The notes: generated by a model from the sequence alone, not told the origin. A DNA stretch of 64,000 bases from Malus domestica (GCF_042453785.1 NC_091670.1:4381001-4445000), one strand, 5' to 3'; positions 34,476 through 51,700 are shown, counted from the stretch's first letter. Numbers and translations are program-made.

Positions 34476-35808
34476 CGAAAAAAGGTAGTTGATGTAAACA
34501 GGTACTGCAAACATGAAACAATAATTGAATGAACAAGTAAAAAGATAGCAGATCAATGCCGAGGCTTTTGGATGTGATATTCACACATCTTTTTTTATTT
34601 CTCTCGTATCTTTTTAATTTTCGATCGTCGGATTAGATGAATTAAAGAAGATCAATGACATAAATTAATAAAAAATGCGAAAAAAGTAAAAAAATGTGTA
34701 TGGATAGCACATCTGTATAATATATTTTCATGTCTCTTTAATTGTCCGTTAATTCGTTTGTTACCAATGTACAAGGCAGTGGATGGTTTTCTTTTGGTTC
34801 CCATCAGCAGATTCAGCACAGAGACAAAGAATGGCAGCCTATGCCTTTCGGTTCCTAAAAAACAGACAAAGATGGACACTTGGACAGCCCGAGTTCATCT
34901 GTTGGTAGTAGTGGTGATGGTGGTGACCAGACAGTCTAGGGTGGGTCATAGTGTCAGCTAATGAATTATTTTTATAACAAAAAACAAAAAAAGTTAATAT
35001 GATTGTTAGGATGGGAAAAGGATTTCCGGATCTATTATTCTCACATTTCAATCATTATCGTTTATCTTACGATCATTTTTCATCCGATGTTATTTAAGTT
35101 TAATTTAAAATAATAAAAATTAAATAATTTTTTACTATACAATATACTATGAATAGCTGAATTATGAAGATTCCTGAGATCCCCACGTAATGGATCTAGA
35201 GGGATCCTTTTTCGTTTGGATGACCTAAACTAAGAGTAAAAGAATAAAAAATTTAGGGTGGTTTGTAGGGTGTTATATCTGTTATATTTTGGTATTTGTA
35301 TTTCTAAACAAAGATTCAATTGTTAAAATATTCAGCGTATCTCATATTCTCAAGTATCGTAAAAATTTCGTATAAAAAACAATTGGTAATGGTCCAAAAA
35401 AAGAAAGAGAAGTTATGGTTAAACGTCACTCAATCTTTTTTCTTTATGTGAAATGTGAGCATTAAGACAATGGTGTAATTAATCTATTACGTGTTATCAT
35501 GTCACAATGTTAAAACACGGAGGTAAATTTGAGTCACACCTAACGTTTTGGTGCAAGGTAAATCCGTCTGAAAGAAGCAACAGGGAAATCTCCATACAAG
35601 AGCTGTCCACTTCCCAATACTCGTTCAAGAGAAAAACCGAAGTTGAAGGACAATTATTTTCCACCAAAAAAGTGGCAGACCGACCATGGCATATTTCCAT
35701 TCCTTGTTGGGACATGTTATCTTTCTTCTGAGAAAGGATTTCATGTCTCTGTTTTTTTCAAGAGGAAGATAATTATGTCACCCACTATAAAACTTTTCTC
35801 ATCATTTT
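34476..35808. other. Upstream region of TNL copy 1
   Basis: No gene is recognised. The first about 80 bp resemble the sequence upstream of TNL copy 2 (GAATGAACAAGTAAAAAGATAG in both), so promoter elements would lie here on the minus strand. The remainder is AT-rich and unique in the window. Confidence 0.5.
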
Positions 35809-36096
35809 GGGTGCGTTTGGTACGCAGACAGAACGGAACGGAACGGGACGGGACGGGACGGGACGGAACGAAGGTGTAATTTTTGAAAAAGACATGGGGT
35901 ATATTTGTCTTAAAATGGTAAAACATTGTGTTCCACAAACGTGGAACAAACCCGTTCCAGGGGGGAGGTGGAACGCAAAAACACTCAAAATCTGTCCCGT
36001 GGAACAGCCCGTTCCACCCATTTTTGGCGCACCAAACGCGGGACGGAACGCCTCGTCCCGTTCCGTCCCGTCCCGTCCCACGTACCAAACGCACCC
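35809..36096. mobile_element. Second Tourist/PIF-Harbinger-like MITE of the pentamer family
   Basis: The terminal inverted repeats GGGTGCGTTTGGTACG and CGTACCAAACGCACCC flank arrays of GGGAC/GGAAC and CGTCC pentamers. The target duplication is TTT (35806-35808 and 36097-36099). The central CGTTCCAGGGGG and GTGGAAC motifs match the MITE at 16421-16723, so both belong to one family. Confidence 0.9.
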
Positions 36097-37433
36097 TTTA
36101 GGAACCAGTCTGCAGTGCATGAAACATGTTTCTCCAAAGACACTGACTACAACAATATCAATTAAACTCTACCAAAACAATTGAGGCTAAAATGATCAAT
36201 TACCCGTTTCTGCCCATAATAGGCAGAAAAATAATTGGATCATATGGTTCTACAAAAGAACTCTTCTTTACTGTCAATCACAACACATAAATAAATTAAA
36301 GACATCACTTTGTTAATGTGATAATTTTCTCAAACTCAATCAGACACCCGTTAATAAATAATACAGTGACGGTATGTACGATGAAAAGTATGAGCCACAA
36401 TATGATCTTTGATATATTTGTATTGAGTGAATTATGTTAATGATAATGTATCTATATAAAAGCACAACAATTTGTTTATACAAGTGTATATATACACAAC
36501 AACTACATCGTTTTGAGTGTTACTGCATTGTCCTCCTGTAAAAGACAAAATTACAAAAACTACATCGTTTGAAGTGGTACTTTAGTTCGGTTCGGTTTTT
36601 GAACCATAAAGCTAAAACCAAACTAACCAATTTCTATTTAGTTCGGTTTTGTATCGATTCGGTTTTTTTCGATTTTCGAATTTTTTAACCAGCCCTATTT
36701 TAATCTAGTGTAGCCCTGACTCAAGGGCTCACCAAATTTGTTCCCAGTCAGATGCAATTGATAAGGGTTTTCGATTTTTGTATGAAATCTGAATCCTAAG
36801 TAGTATTTGAAACATTAAAACATTAAAACATTGGATCCATATCAATTAATTCAATGTTTACTTATTAGGAATAAGAAAATGAAGGAATGAGAGAACTTAG
36901 AAGTATGAAAATGTAAGAGAAGGGAATCGGCTCAACTAGCCGTCCTAGTCGATATGCTTCCTGATATTTTGATATTTGATAACAAATATTAAAGAAAGTT
37001 AACATTTTTTCAATTCCTTACGAATTAGTAAATACAAGAGAAAATTTACATAATTACATTCGAAATAGACAACTACTTCCAAAATCAATTTTTTCAATAC
37101 CAAACCAATATAGTTAGTGATATTTATCTTTTATTTAACTCAAGCCCTATAATGTAAAATATTGTTGTTTATTAAAAAATAAAATAAAAATCAACCTATA
37201 GAATTTAGTTTGGTTCGGGCTGTTTGAAAAATGGGCCGAGATCCATTTGCAACCCATATCTCGAACTCCAAGTCCCCGTTACTTCGCTTCCAACGGAATT
37301 TGCAGCCCATTTTCCCGCGAGATCCCGCGTCTCCAATCTTCGTCGTTACGTTTTCATCTTCTTTTACTCCTTGGCTTCCTGAATCCGATTCTGGAGCTCC
37401 ATCGCCACCATCGTCAATCCAAAGATCACATCA
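36097..37433. other. AT-rich intergenic region
   Basis: No gene is seen. A stretch at about 36585-36690 contains repeated TTCGGTTCGGTTTT-type motifs, common in degraded plant transposon ends. From about 37140 (CAAGCCCTATAATGTAAAATATTG) the sequence is shared with 62580 onward. The open frame at 37231-37680 mostly reflects a CA-repeat and I do not call it. Confidence 0.5.
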
Positions 37434-37553
37434 TGAAGCTTGCTCTTTCCATCCTCTTCCTCTCTCTCAGGCTTCTCCTCTTTTCTTCGTCCTGCCACCG
37501 CTAGAGGCGGCCTTCACAGTTCCTACCCTCCAGGTCCCCGTCTCCTCATCTGT

Positions 37554-37593
<40 letters not shown>

Positions 37594-38476
37594 TATTTGA
37601 ATACATTCTATATTCATGTGTGTGCGTTTAGTTCTTTGGGAGTTGAAAAACTGAGATTACAAGAACAAGAAGTAAATTGAAAAATTTTCCTTTGATATTT
37701 CAGCTACCAAACGGTAGTTAATTATGATCAGATAGATTATCATGCCTATTGCTTCCTTAAATTCTTTACATTTTAGGTGGATTAGCGCTACTAGAAAAGG
37801 AAACTAAATCTTTAAGCATTAAGAATTTAGCTAATTGTAAATTAAATGTTGATAGGTTTCGAATTTGGTCCTCGCGCTGGTTCCGGCAGGCAATTGTTTG
37901 AAGATAAGGAGTCTCAGACGCGGTATTTATCACTAAAGTTGAAGCTTAGCAGCTTAACAAGAATTATATAGTCTAATTTGATATAATTATGTGTTTACTG
38001 AAAATGTGAAAAAAATTGGTGACACAGTGTTGATGTAGCTCAGGGGTACATGACTAACTCTGACCTGGGACAGGCCATTAAGGCGTTCGGCCAAAGATGC
38101 AGTAACATTTCTACGGCTTACAGGTGATTACTTGGGCTTGTGCATTTTTAACATTTGCCAGATTATAATTTTACCACTTGTTAGTCGAAATAAAACAATC
38201 ATATTTGTTAGTGGTAGTTTTAGCTGGATAAATACAGGTTTTAATTGTAGGATTTTGTTTAGGCATCTCATGATGATTATGCTGATTTATTCTTTTTATT
38301 CTCCTGTTGAGGGATTTCTCGAATGGATTATCAGTATTGGGAAGAGTTTTATTTATTAGAATAACATCTTGACACACATCTTATGAAGTTGGTAATGTTT
38401 GATGTATTATTGCTTGTAGTGGGTAGTAGCAATTTCTGCTAAGCCCGGGGTGGAAGAGCCTGAAGCTGCATTTAAG
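37434..38476 (+). pseudogene. SOL1-like carboxypeptidase D remnant, 5' exons
   Basis: A putative signal-peptide exon starts at 37434 (MKLALSILFLSLRLLLFSSS) and shifts frame before ARGG. Exon 2 from 37856 reads SGRQLFEDKESQTRY. Exon 3 at 38028-38123 reads QGYMTNSDLGQAIKAFGQR then CSNIS. A short IGKS block is near 38335. Exon 4 at 38420-38476 reads WVVAISAKPGVEEPEAAFK. These are in the order of the N-terminal half of plant SOL1-type M14 carboxypeptidases, with proper AG/GT borders for exons 3 and 4. The catalytic zinc-binding exons do not follow, and 40482-40740 carries only later exons. Confidence 0.78.
37557..37590. repeat. (CA)n microsatellite
   Basis: An uninterrupted ACAC run follows the putative SOL1 signal-peptide exon. 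It is absent from the shortened copy at 62640. Confidence 0.95.
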
Positions 38477-40481
38477 GTGAATGTTCTGTTACATACAAAA
38501 GCATAAACAAAACAATCTTATTTTTTAATATTAATTTATCCAAATTATATCCAAGCCGCCATTTGGTAGAAACTTTTGAATCCTGAAATTTTAATCCTTC
38601 CTGTATACAATCAATTTTTTGAAACATGGCAGGATTTTTGAAGGAAAATGCGTTAGCGTCCCCCCTCCCTTCTGTAAATAATAATAACGTAGAAATTATA
38701 TTTGTTCCATAACCCAGAAAAAGTTATGATTCAAAAGAACAGGAACCTGCTTTGATTCCTTCAAGATTAGCACAAATTAGTCCTTGCAGCTGCTTGAAAC
38801 TTACCATAGAGCTGTGTAATAAGGATTCAGGCACCAGTAGCTGAAATCTTTTTGCAACAATAACGCAGTATAAGGGTCAGAAACTTAATTACATTGATTG
38901 CTTATTAGTGGAAGTTAAAAAAGTGCGATATAGCTTCTAGCTTATTGCACCTTTGAATCCAGAAGGGTGCAATACCTGTTTACCACCGAATTGAGTTGAT
39001 TCTGGTGTTGGAGAATATCCATCTTCACTCTTTAGAAAAGTTTTATTCATTCCGCTAGTTCAATTATGTTACTTGTCCCTGAGAAAGGACAGACTCTATC
39101 AATTGTATGTGTTTTGAGGGCAGTTTTAGTCACAATTTTTTGTTACTTTTTCTCTGATCTTGTGTGGAAAGAAATAAGGGAAATTGCTACGAGCCACTTA
39201 TGACCACAAGAAATATATAATGAAACTGAGAAGCTGTAATATGACAAAGATTATAATTTATAAGTACATGCCGAAAAATCACGTGCAATTGGATATTTTC
39301 ATTTCCCTCTTCTTCCTTAAAAAGTTCATTGTTTCTGAATTCGACTGCAACTAATAATATATTATTAATATTTTGTTTTATTGTTAGTCTTTCATTTTCC
39401 ACCTGCCATATTTCGCGTTTACTGTCGAAAACTGAAGTCATGAATTTCACTTTTTGTCGAAAAAGTTTTGCATACTACGCCGATTTCAATTTATTGAGTG
39501 TGTACATACACTGACAGTGTAGTATTTTTGTATTCTGTGTGCTACTTGAAAACTTTATTTTGTTCCTTTTCCATTCCCCAGAATGTAAATCGATTGTTAC
39601 TCGTTCATGCAATTTCAAGTGATAGTTTGAGCATTTTTTTTAAAATATGCTGGGTGCCTTGTGGATCGTCGTGGTGGGTTTACATCTCGTCCTCCATCAT
39701 TTGATCCAGATCTTTGAACATAGAAAGTTTCGTTCTTCGAGGTTTCCGAGTCCCTTGCCATTGTACTTTTCTTTTACGTTTTACCAAAGAATCTTTAGAA
39801 ATAAAAATTCTAAGAATAAGAATGTACGAAAAATCTACAAATGAACAAGAAAACAAAAAACCTTAGATGCGAGAGTCTTCTACGAGTGTGTGACTCAGCT
39901 CTCAATTAAAGCACCAATTTGTGGATGCAAATTTCTTCCTCCTTGTTCTTGGACAAAATTGTACCTACAAAACAAATAACATCTTAGGTCAAGGCCAATA
40001 GCCTTATGCGTTCACGATGAAGTTAGGGGGGGGTTTGGCCGAAGAGCCTCTGATGCCAAAGTTAGAATTTTGAGGGAAAAGTGCTTGGAGAATTTAGAGA
40101 ATTTTGCAAGAGAGTTGAATGTTTCATTTATACCTATGATGCCCAATGTTTCTTTCAGAGAATTTTGCAAGAGAGTTGAATGTTTCTTTTGTACGTTGGC
40201 CTCAGTGAGAGTGTAGGTTTTGATCATTATTTAATTTTACCTATGATGCCCAATGTGTTCAGGTTTTTAAATGTTTCTTTTATAGTGTGAAACAAGCATG
40301 GTGATGTCAATAGTACGTCTTAAAGTGTGTTACTGTAATGTTATGAACATTGCCGATTACTTCTAATATGATTATAGATTTTCGGATGGTGCCTAACAAT
40401 ATGTGTAAGTTCTAAATAACAATATCCCAGAATTTATGCTAACGCTTATTAATTTTTATTTTGCACATATGCTCTTGTCTT
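38477..40481. other. SOL1-block spacer, duplicated at 63000-64000
   Basis: No coding exon is recognised. From about 38630 to 39690 it aligns with 62993-64000, for example CTCGTTCATGCAATTTCAAG in both. The segment near 40095-40250 repeats itself (TTTTGCAAGAGAGTTGAATG twice) and then joins sequence shared with 7560 and 15760, which is the start of the SOL1 3' fragment. Confidence 0.65.
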
Positions 40482-40740
40482 TTGCTCTCACTACAATATG
40501 TCATTGCGCAAGGAATTTGAGGGAGGGATTACGAATCGAGCTTTCTAGTATGATGGCTTGAAACATTACAACTTATTATAGGTATATTTTCCTTCTGTTT
40601 GATATTCATCTATTGTTTCTTAAGACACCTGTTGTAGGTACCCTATAAATGGAGGCATGCAAGATTGGAACTACAAAAATGGTGGCTGTTTTGAATTGAC
40701 ATTGGAGGTTAGTGATAACAAATGGCCTACTGCTAATGAG
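40482..40740 (+). pseudogene. SOL1-like carboxypeptidase D remnant, third copy of the later exons
   Basis: A truncated block at 40482-40548 reads SHYNMSLRKEFEGGITN and ends in CTA instead of CTG at the donor. The block at 40638-40740 reads GGMQDWNYKNGGCFELTLEV with the open frame kept. The first part of the earlier exon (DYFACPDDETF) is missing. The empty MITE site lies just downstream, near 40775. Confidence 0.8.
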
Positions 40741-42107
40741 GTCAGGCATCAGTTAGGGCGGGTGTTTGCAACCTTTAAATATAAAACCATATTCTTTAGC
40801 CAAGTATATATGGGGATACGGTTACGCCCTTGGTGTAGCCATTTGTCCAATGGACCTTAGGGGGGTGGGGACGGAACTTTGCATGGTACTGGCTGTTCAT
40901 ATTGTGAATGGTAATATAAAACCACTAATTGTCAATCCATAGTTTGCCTTGCCTTAATTTTTGCACAACAGCACACGTGATTTAATTCCTTGCTTTCCAT
41001 ATTGTGAATGGCAATATAAAAGCAAGCAGCAGAACACCTGAGAAGTATTCAAGGATACAGAGAATGCCTGATCCATCCAAAATTTATATAACATATCTAA
41101 TGTAGCTCTTTAGTGTTATACTTTTCTTTGTAATTTATGGCAATTTTAAGTTACTTCATTCTTAGATTTTGGTCTTTTCCTGTGTTGAATGTTTTCCTTC
41201 ATTGCCCTTATTTTCATCTATTGTTCCAGTTTTGACATATCTGCTTTGCAAATAAAAGTATGTTCGGACTTGTTAACGGAAAAGAAGAAAACTATTTTCA
41301 GACTACTCCTGGAAGTTTTCCTCTCTTTGCTAGTCATTTGTGAATTTTTTTCGCTTTGATTGTGATTATGTAGAGAACCTAGACACACGCCATTCAACTG
41401 GAGGCTTCTGTGTATACTTGGGTGAAAACTTAATATCGTGGAGGCTTCTGTGTATACTTTGATTATGATTTGCTGTTTTAAAGTTTAAACTTCAAAACTA
41501 CCGTGTAAAAAGGGTTTTAAAAAAATTAGTATGATTTTCTGTTCTAAGTTTTACAACAACCTTTCCAATGATCTCAGGAAAAATACTCTCAATGCTTATT
41601 TTTTGCATCACCAAAGCCAAGTTTTAATCAAACCAAAGTTGTTGAGCAAAAAGTGTTGTTTCCTTAGCAACGTTTCTGTTTCTGGACTACAAGTTTGCAT
41701 TAGTTACAAAATCAGACAGAAACAAATCAATTTCTGCCAGAGTACAGAAATTTGAATTCAACCCTTGGTGTACATGTTAACGCTAATGGCTTCATCAGAA
41801 AATGAACCTTAAGATCAGGACTGACAGAGCAGCCCCCATGGCGTAGCGCGTTTCCAAGGTACCCACTTGCTGCATTGGGCAAGATGATCAGATTGTTAAT
41901 CAATCTTCTTAATGCCCAAGTAATCTGCAAAAGTGTTTATACATCAACATTCTTATCCACTCTGCATTTCAGTAAATATAGCCATCTTAATATATAGCTC
42001 GAGAGATTGATTACATTAACTAAGATGTCGAAACAAAAAATAATTTTGATGACAATTAAGCTAATGTGATAAATCGATGGTTACTTGCATTTTTTGTGAC
42101 ATGGTGA
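40741..42107. other. Duplicated spacer with copia scrap
   Basis: 40780-41365 aligns with 16727-17320. At 41385-41460 a scrap reads STGGFCVYLGENLISW, the same RNase H piece as in the old copia relic at 18258-18358, followed by a short local repeat (AGGCTTCTGTGTATACTT twice). 41540-42107 aligns with 23750-24343. The old copia was therefore already in the block before it was duplicated, and most of it is deleted here. Confidence 0.65.
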
Positions 42108-46328
<4,221 letters not shown>

Positions 46329-46383
46329 CGAAGAAAACAGTTGTTGTAATCGGGTATTGCAGACAGTAACTGAATGAACAAGT

Positions 46384-46440
46384 AAAAAGATAGAAGATCA
46401 ATGTTTTAGATTTATAAAAAGAATTTGAAACTTTAAATCT
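46384..46440 (-). other. 5' flank of TNL copy 2 up to copia junction
   Basis: Short AT-rich leader or promoter-proximal sequence. The motif GAAACTTTAAATCTT at its end also occurs near 62558-62575 on the other side of the inserted copia. It may mark the original continuous site, although no clean target duplication is evident. Confidence 0.4.
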
Positions 46441-46705
46441 TCTTTTGGTAGTGGATGTACTTGCAGTCGCAGGGTGGAGAGATACTAGGGGATCTAAAGG
46501 TGAATTATTAGCTGGAGGATTGAAGGAGGACGGCGTGGGGTTGGCAGAAGGGACGGGTGGAGTGGGAAGTGTTTTGGCAGGAAGATGTGATGGAGGTGAA
46601 ATAGGGGTGGCAGAAATGGGTATAGGTGATGGAAGTGGGGTAGGTGTAGGACATGGGGTAGCATTAGGGATGGAAGAGATAGGTGTAGGTAATGTCGGGG
46701 AAATG

Positions 46706-46990
46706 GGTTGAAAAGTAGGCATGGTGGGGGTCAATATTAATTATGATGTTAGGTGAGGAGGGAGAAGAAGAAAACGGAGTAGAGATGGTTTCTTTATAGG
46801 GAAAAGTAGTTTCATCAAAAACAACATAACGTCACAAGAAGACGCGACATAGGTTGAAAAGTGGGCATGGGGGGGTCAATATTAATTATGATGTTAAGTG
46901 AGGAGGGAGAAGAAGAAAACAGAGTAGAGGTGGTTTCTTTATAGGGAAAAGTAGTTTCATCAAAGACAACATGACGTGACAAGAAGACGC
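46706..46990. repeat. Tandem duplication of 146 bp in the copia linker
   Basis: 46706-46851 and 46852-46990 are near-identical (both contain GTCAATATTAATTATGATGT and GGTTTCTTTATAGGGAAAAG). The duplication adds a second copy of the FTGR...VVFDETTFPYK-end coding segment to the linker. Confidence 0.9.
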
Positions 46991-47019
46991 GACCGGTAAA
47001 CATATCTAGACACCTATAA

Positions 47020-47434
47020 GAGCAAGTCCACCCTTGTGGATTGCTCGGGGGACAGGCACCAGGAAAGGGCCTGAGGCCCGGTGGACAACCCTCTAGCCTT
47101 GGAAAGCCCGAGTGAAGGTGGGAGCTCGAGCACAAGGGGGGTGGGGAATTGACAGGCCTGCAGCCCGAGGGCCAAGAATTTTTTTATTTTTTTTGTGTCA
47201 GCCCGAGGGCCTGCAGCCCCATTTCCATTTTTTTATATTTTATATTATTTAAACAAACAAAAAAAACTAATATTTTATTACTTATTACCAGGGGGAGGGC
47301 TCCAAGGGTGGAGATGTAAAAGGTAATTACTGTTCATTAAAGACAGTTACTATTTATTAAAGGCAGTTACTGTTCAATAGGATGGATTCAATAGTGGATT
47401 GCCAGGGGGGAGGGCTCTAAGGGTGAAGTTGCTC
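47020..47434. mobile_element. Tourist-like MITE inside the copia integrase/linker
   Basis: The terminal inverted repeats GAGCAAGTCCACCCTT (left) and AAGGGTGAAGTTGCTC (right end, imperfect complement) are flanked by TAA (47017-47019 and 47435-47437). Deleting it with one TAA restores a continuous copia reading LNQQG to YRCLDMFTG. The interior has duplicated GCCCGAGGGCC motifs and short GCAGTTACTGTTC repeats. The TTA/TAA duplication fits PIF-Harbinger. Confidence 0.9.
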
Positions 47435-48021
47435 TAACCTTGTTGATTTAATGAGTAACCAAGAAAGACACAACGGGTAGAACGAAACTGTAATTTATTG
47501 GAGTTGTATGGCTTAAGATATGGGAAACATGCACAACCAAATATTTTAAGAATATTATAATGAGGAGTTTTGAGAAAGGTTTTTGAAATGGGGACTCATC
47601 ATTCAAGACCTTAGTGGGTAATTGATTGATTAAATAAGTTGCAGTATGAAAAGCATCATCCCAAAAGGAAGTGGGTAATGATGCGTGAGCAAGAAGAGTA
47701 AGACCGGTTTCAACAATATGACGATGTTTACGTTCTGAAATACCATTTTGTTCGGAATGATGAGGACATGTGAAACGATGATATATACCATGATAAGTAA
47801 AAAAAGTTTTGAAATTATTATTAATATATTCACTGCCACCATCGGTTTGAAAGGATTTGATTGTGGTGCTAAACATGTTTTCAACTAATTTTTTAAAATT
47901 TACAAAGGTAGAAAAAACATCTGATTTTAGTTTTAATGGATATAGCCAGGAGTATCTAGAAAAGTCATCAATAAATACTACATAATACTTAAATCCATTG
48001 ATTGAAACAGAAGGAGAAGTC

Positions 48022-48652
48022 TGTAGACATCGGAATTTAGGTAAAATAAATGTTGATCAATAATTAAAATTTCAACGTTTATGTGTCACATGAATTTTAC
48101 ACATAGCATGTGACTAAACGAAAAATCAAAATAAATCGGAAAAGTCATCAAACGGGACACATGTCAACACCTGGCAGAAATGATTTATTTCATCTGATTA
48201 TTTAAATAAAAAAAAATCAAGTTTTGAAATTCTATAAATAGAAGGCCAAGGCATTCATTTTTAGAGACCAATTCACCTCACACCACAACCTTGAAGCTTT
48301 GAAACTCCAAGGCTCCCAAGCAAATCCCAAAGGATCAAGAAAGCTTTATTCGTTCTTCATCAAATCCTCATTCAAAAGTAAGCCCCAACGGTCCTTGAAG
48401 AACTTCCACTAATTCAAGATCAAGCCTTCCCCCCCACGGCCCTTGAAGAAAGTGTTCATCATTCATCATTCATTCATCCCTAGATCAAGCCCCGACGGCC
48501 CTTTGGATCAACAACATCAAATCCACCCATTACAAAGATAGAATCAGAGGCTAAATTTGTAGAAGAGATTGTAACCCCTAAATCATCAATACAAATATTA
48601 TTTTGTACACGTGTTTCTTGTCTCGTTCATCGCAGGAATTTCCGTGTTTACA
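48022..48652 (+). repeat. 5' LTR of the 12.3 kb gypsy element
   Basis: 631 bp. It contains several CAACGGYCCTTGAAGAA-type units (near 48385, 48435 and 48488) and a possible TATA box TCTATAAATAGAAGGCC at about 48231. A candidate primer-binding site TGTCACGCTCGATGGGA is at 48657-48673; its start TGT instead of TGG suggests decay. The 3' LTR differs by several substitutions and two insertions. Confidence 0.92.
48231..48241 (+). promoter_or_regulatory. Probable TATA box of the 5' LTR promoter
   Basis: CTATAAATAG is conserved in both LTRs (also near 59799). It lies upstream of an AGAGACC/AGAAACC segment and CACCTCACACCACAACC, as in plant LTR promoters. It is the only strong TATA match in the LTR. 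Confidence 0.6.
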
Positions 48653-48719
48653 AATTTGTCACGCTCGATGGGACAATCTCTACCTCTCATCTCTATCTTT
48701 GAATCCGCAAAAAGCACAA

Positions 48720-51700
48720 ATGGCATCAAAGAAGGCTCAAGTTGTTCTCGCAGCCAATGCAAGGAACAAGAGCGTCATCACCGCAGGCGGTGTCACTTCG
48801 GGCATCACAACTCGAAGCAAGGCAAGAGCTCTTTCTGCCGCCTCTTCCACCCCTGCATCAACTCCGTCGAAGGAACAAGAGCACCTGAGGCACGAGCCTG
48901 TGATCACCCTGGCCTCGCTAAGGGCGCCAAAGAAGGAAAGCCCAATAAAGTACTCCGGTTGCATGCTTTCCGATGCCGACTCAAGCAGTAACTCAGCCAT
49001 GCAAGTCATGACTACTGGAGTGACTTCAATCGATGAACAGCTGGCTCATATGAATGAAGCGATCGCAAGGCTAACACGGATTGTGGAAGAAAAGGACCAG
49101 CAAATCGCCGCACTCGTCAATCAACTAGACGTAAAGCCCGACGTGAAAATCAAGCAAGGGGATGATTCAGTAAAGAAGGAAAACGACGAGGATGAAGAGC
49201 CTCCGGTGGAGAAAATCGATGTGAAGCTGGAGTCAGGCCAAGCAACGGCACTCATGGGATCTCTTTCTATCCAACAGCTGCAAGAGATGATCGCCAGCAC
49301 CATCAAGGCACAGTATGAAGGAAGTTCACATGACTCCGTACTAAACTTAAAACCCTACTCCAAGAAAATCGACGCTTTGAAAATGCCAAGGGGTTATCAG
49401 CCACCAAAGTTCATGCAGTTCGATGGAAAGGGAAACCCAAAGCAACACGTCGCCCATTTCATTGAGACTTACAACAACGCATTACCTCGCTAAGTAGTTT
49501 GTACGCTCACTGAAAGGAAACGCCTTTGAGTGGTACACGGACCTAGAGCCTGAATCCATCAACAGTTGGGAGCAATTGGAAAAGGAATTCCTCAACCGCT
49601 TCTACAGCACCCGCCGCACCGTGAGCATGCTAGAGCTGACAAGCACGAAACAATGGAGGGATGAGCCAGTCGTGGACTACATCAACCGATGGCACAATTT
49701 GAGCCTTGACTACAAGGACAAGCTCTCGGAGATCTCTTCGATCGAGATGTGCGTCCAAGGCATGCAATGGGGGTTACACTATATCCTTCAAGGCATCAAA
49801 CCACGGACATTTGAAGAGTTAGCCACCCGTGCCCACGACATGGAGCTAAGCATTGCCCATCTTGGGAAGAAAGAGCCGATCACCGACTTCAAGAATGATA
49901 AGGTGTTCTCCCCAAATGTAGACAAGACTGGGAAGAAACCCCCTAAAGAAGCGTTCACCGTCAGCACTACGCCCGTCAAGATCGCCTATGCGCCTATCAA
50001 GATCTCCTCCAAAACCAAAGCAAAGGAGATAAAGAAAAGTGAGCCTCCTCGCACCCAAGAAAGGTACAAAAGCACATTGAGGGAATTGGAGCAGAAGGTA
50101 TACCCTTTTCCTGACTCAAACATGGATGCAATGTTAGACGACTTGCTAGAAAAGAAGGTAATCGAGCTACCCGAATGCAAGCGGCCTGAAGAAATGAATC
50201 GCATAAACGATCCTAAATACTGCAAGTACCATCGAATCATGAGCCATCATGTGGGTAAATGCTTTGTCCTCAAAGAGCTCATCATGAAGCTAGCACAACA
50301 AGGGCGAATCGAGCTCGACCTCGAAGACACGGCCGCAACACATACTACTACAATTGCATTTGGATCTTTCGATCCCGTGCCTCTCCAAGCAGTACCTGAC
50401 CATTCCTATCAATGCTCAAGTTGCACGATACCTTCTGCGCAACCATCGCTGGGGGCAAACGAACAAGATACACATACCGATGATGAAGAAGGATGGACAT
50501 TGGTGACCTACAAAAAAACAAGGAAACCAAAACCACAAGCCACAAGACAAAAGGTGGAACAAGTGAGAAAGCACCGTCGCCGCAACAGTAGGAAGCCCAA
50601 AAGAAACGTAAAAGTTGATAAGCCAACGTATGCTGGGGAACCTATGGAGCAAGAGCCACGTATTCCTGTCTCCTTGCACGAGTACTTCCCGAATGACTTC
50701 TTCCAACAGTGCACTATCGCTGCATCCCACATGGTCGAAGTAGAAATAGAAGAACCTTCAAAAGGCAAAGATATCACCACTGAGGGAGAAAAAACTCTCA
50801 CGCTCGAAGAAGGTCTGCCAACACACTTTAGCATTGAGGAAGCGCTACGATTACTAAAGAAGATGCGAATAGCATTAGCAGCGGTCTTGGAAAGTCCCAA
50901 TGACCACGAAGTGCAAGAAAGCAAGAACGAAGGCTTGAAGCTTCGACCACATGAATGTGCCACATGCTGTGCCATCGAGGACGCAATCCATTTCACCGAC
51001 GAAGACTTGCTGCTAGGATCCAAGCCTCACAACCGTCCTCTCTTCGTCTCTGGGTACGTAAGGGAGCACAAAGTCAACCACATGCTTGTGGATGGTGGAT
51101 CAGCCATAAACATCATGCCAAAGTCAACAATGACTACAATCGACATCAAGGCGGATGAACTGTCCCTAAGTCGTCTACTAATCTAAGGTTTTAATCAAGA
51201 AGGACAAAGAGCGATGGGCATGATCCGAGTGGAGATGACTATTGGTGAACTCAAGTCAAGCACGATATTCCACGTGATTGATGCAAGAACTTCCTACGGC
51301 TTGCTCTTAGGAAGGCCTTGGATCCATGCAAATTGAGTAGTACCGTCCACCCTTCACCAATGCTTAAAATTCTACCGAGAAGGAGCGAAGGTGATCTATG
51401 GCGACACCAAACCATTCACCAAAGCCGAATCACATTTCGCAGATGCCAAGTTCTACATGGATGAAGACATGGTGCCTGAAGCTCTTCCAAAAGAGATCAA
51501 ATCCACGGGCAAAACAACACCTAAAAAGCAAGAGTGGCAAGCCATGCCCAAGAAGCAAGAAGAAGAAGCCATGTCGTCTTCAAGAAAGAACGATGATGAG
51601 CTTGCTAAACCTGCAACAACCAAAGGGAATAGGACGCCCTCAAATGGACTAAACACACCTGTTTTCCGATACATCCCGATGTCAAGAAGAAATAATGGTC

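Larger units (their letters stand above)
46441..48021 (-). pseudogene. Truncated Ty1/copia element: integrase core and Pro/Ser-rich linker (3' half lost)
   Basis: In the minus sense the reading continues from 60292. The integrase core has FIDDFSRYSWLYPLKLK, FQTDGGSEYINNNF and SEQNGISERKHRHIVE, followed by MFTGRVFLSRHVVFDE and a Pro/Thr/Ser-rich linker (TPTPLPSPIPISATPI). It stops at about 46441 with no RT, RNase H or 3' LTR. A MITE (47020-47434) interrupts it, the codons around the MITE are out of frame with the earlier part, and the linker is tandemly duplicated. It cannot be autonomous. Confidence 0.88.

Noticed and set aside
35741..36184. Overlapping ORFs of up to 125 codons on both strands
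   Set aside because: Same cause: they span the second MITE and have no domain.
37231..37680. 149-codon ORF on the plus strand
   Set aside because: It is low-complexity Ser/Pro sequence followed by a His-Thr run from the CA microsatellite. The overlapping frame with a signal-peptide-like start fits a SOL1 exon better.
49986..51023. Minus-strand ORFs of up to 171 codons within gag-protease
   Set aside because: They are shadows of the sense frame with atypical amino-acid composition.
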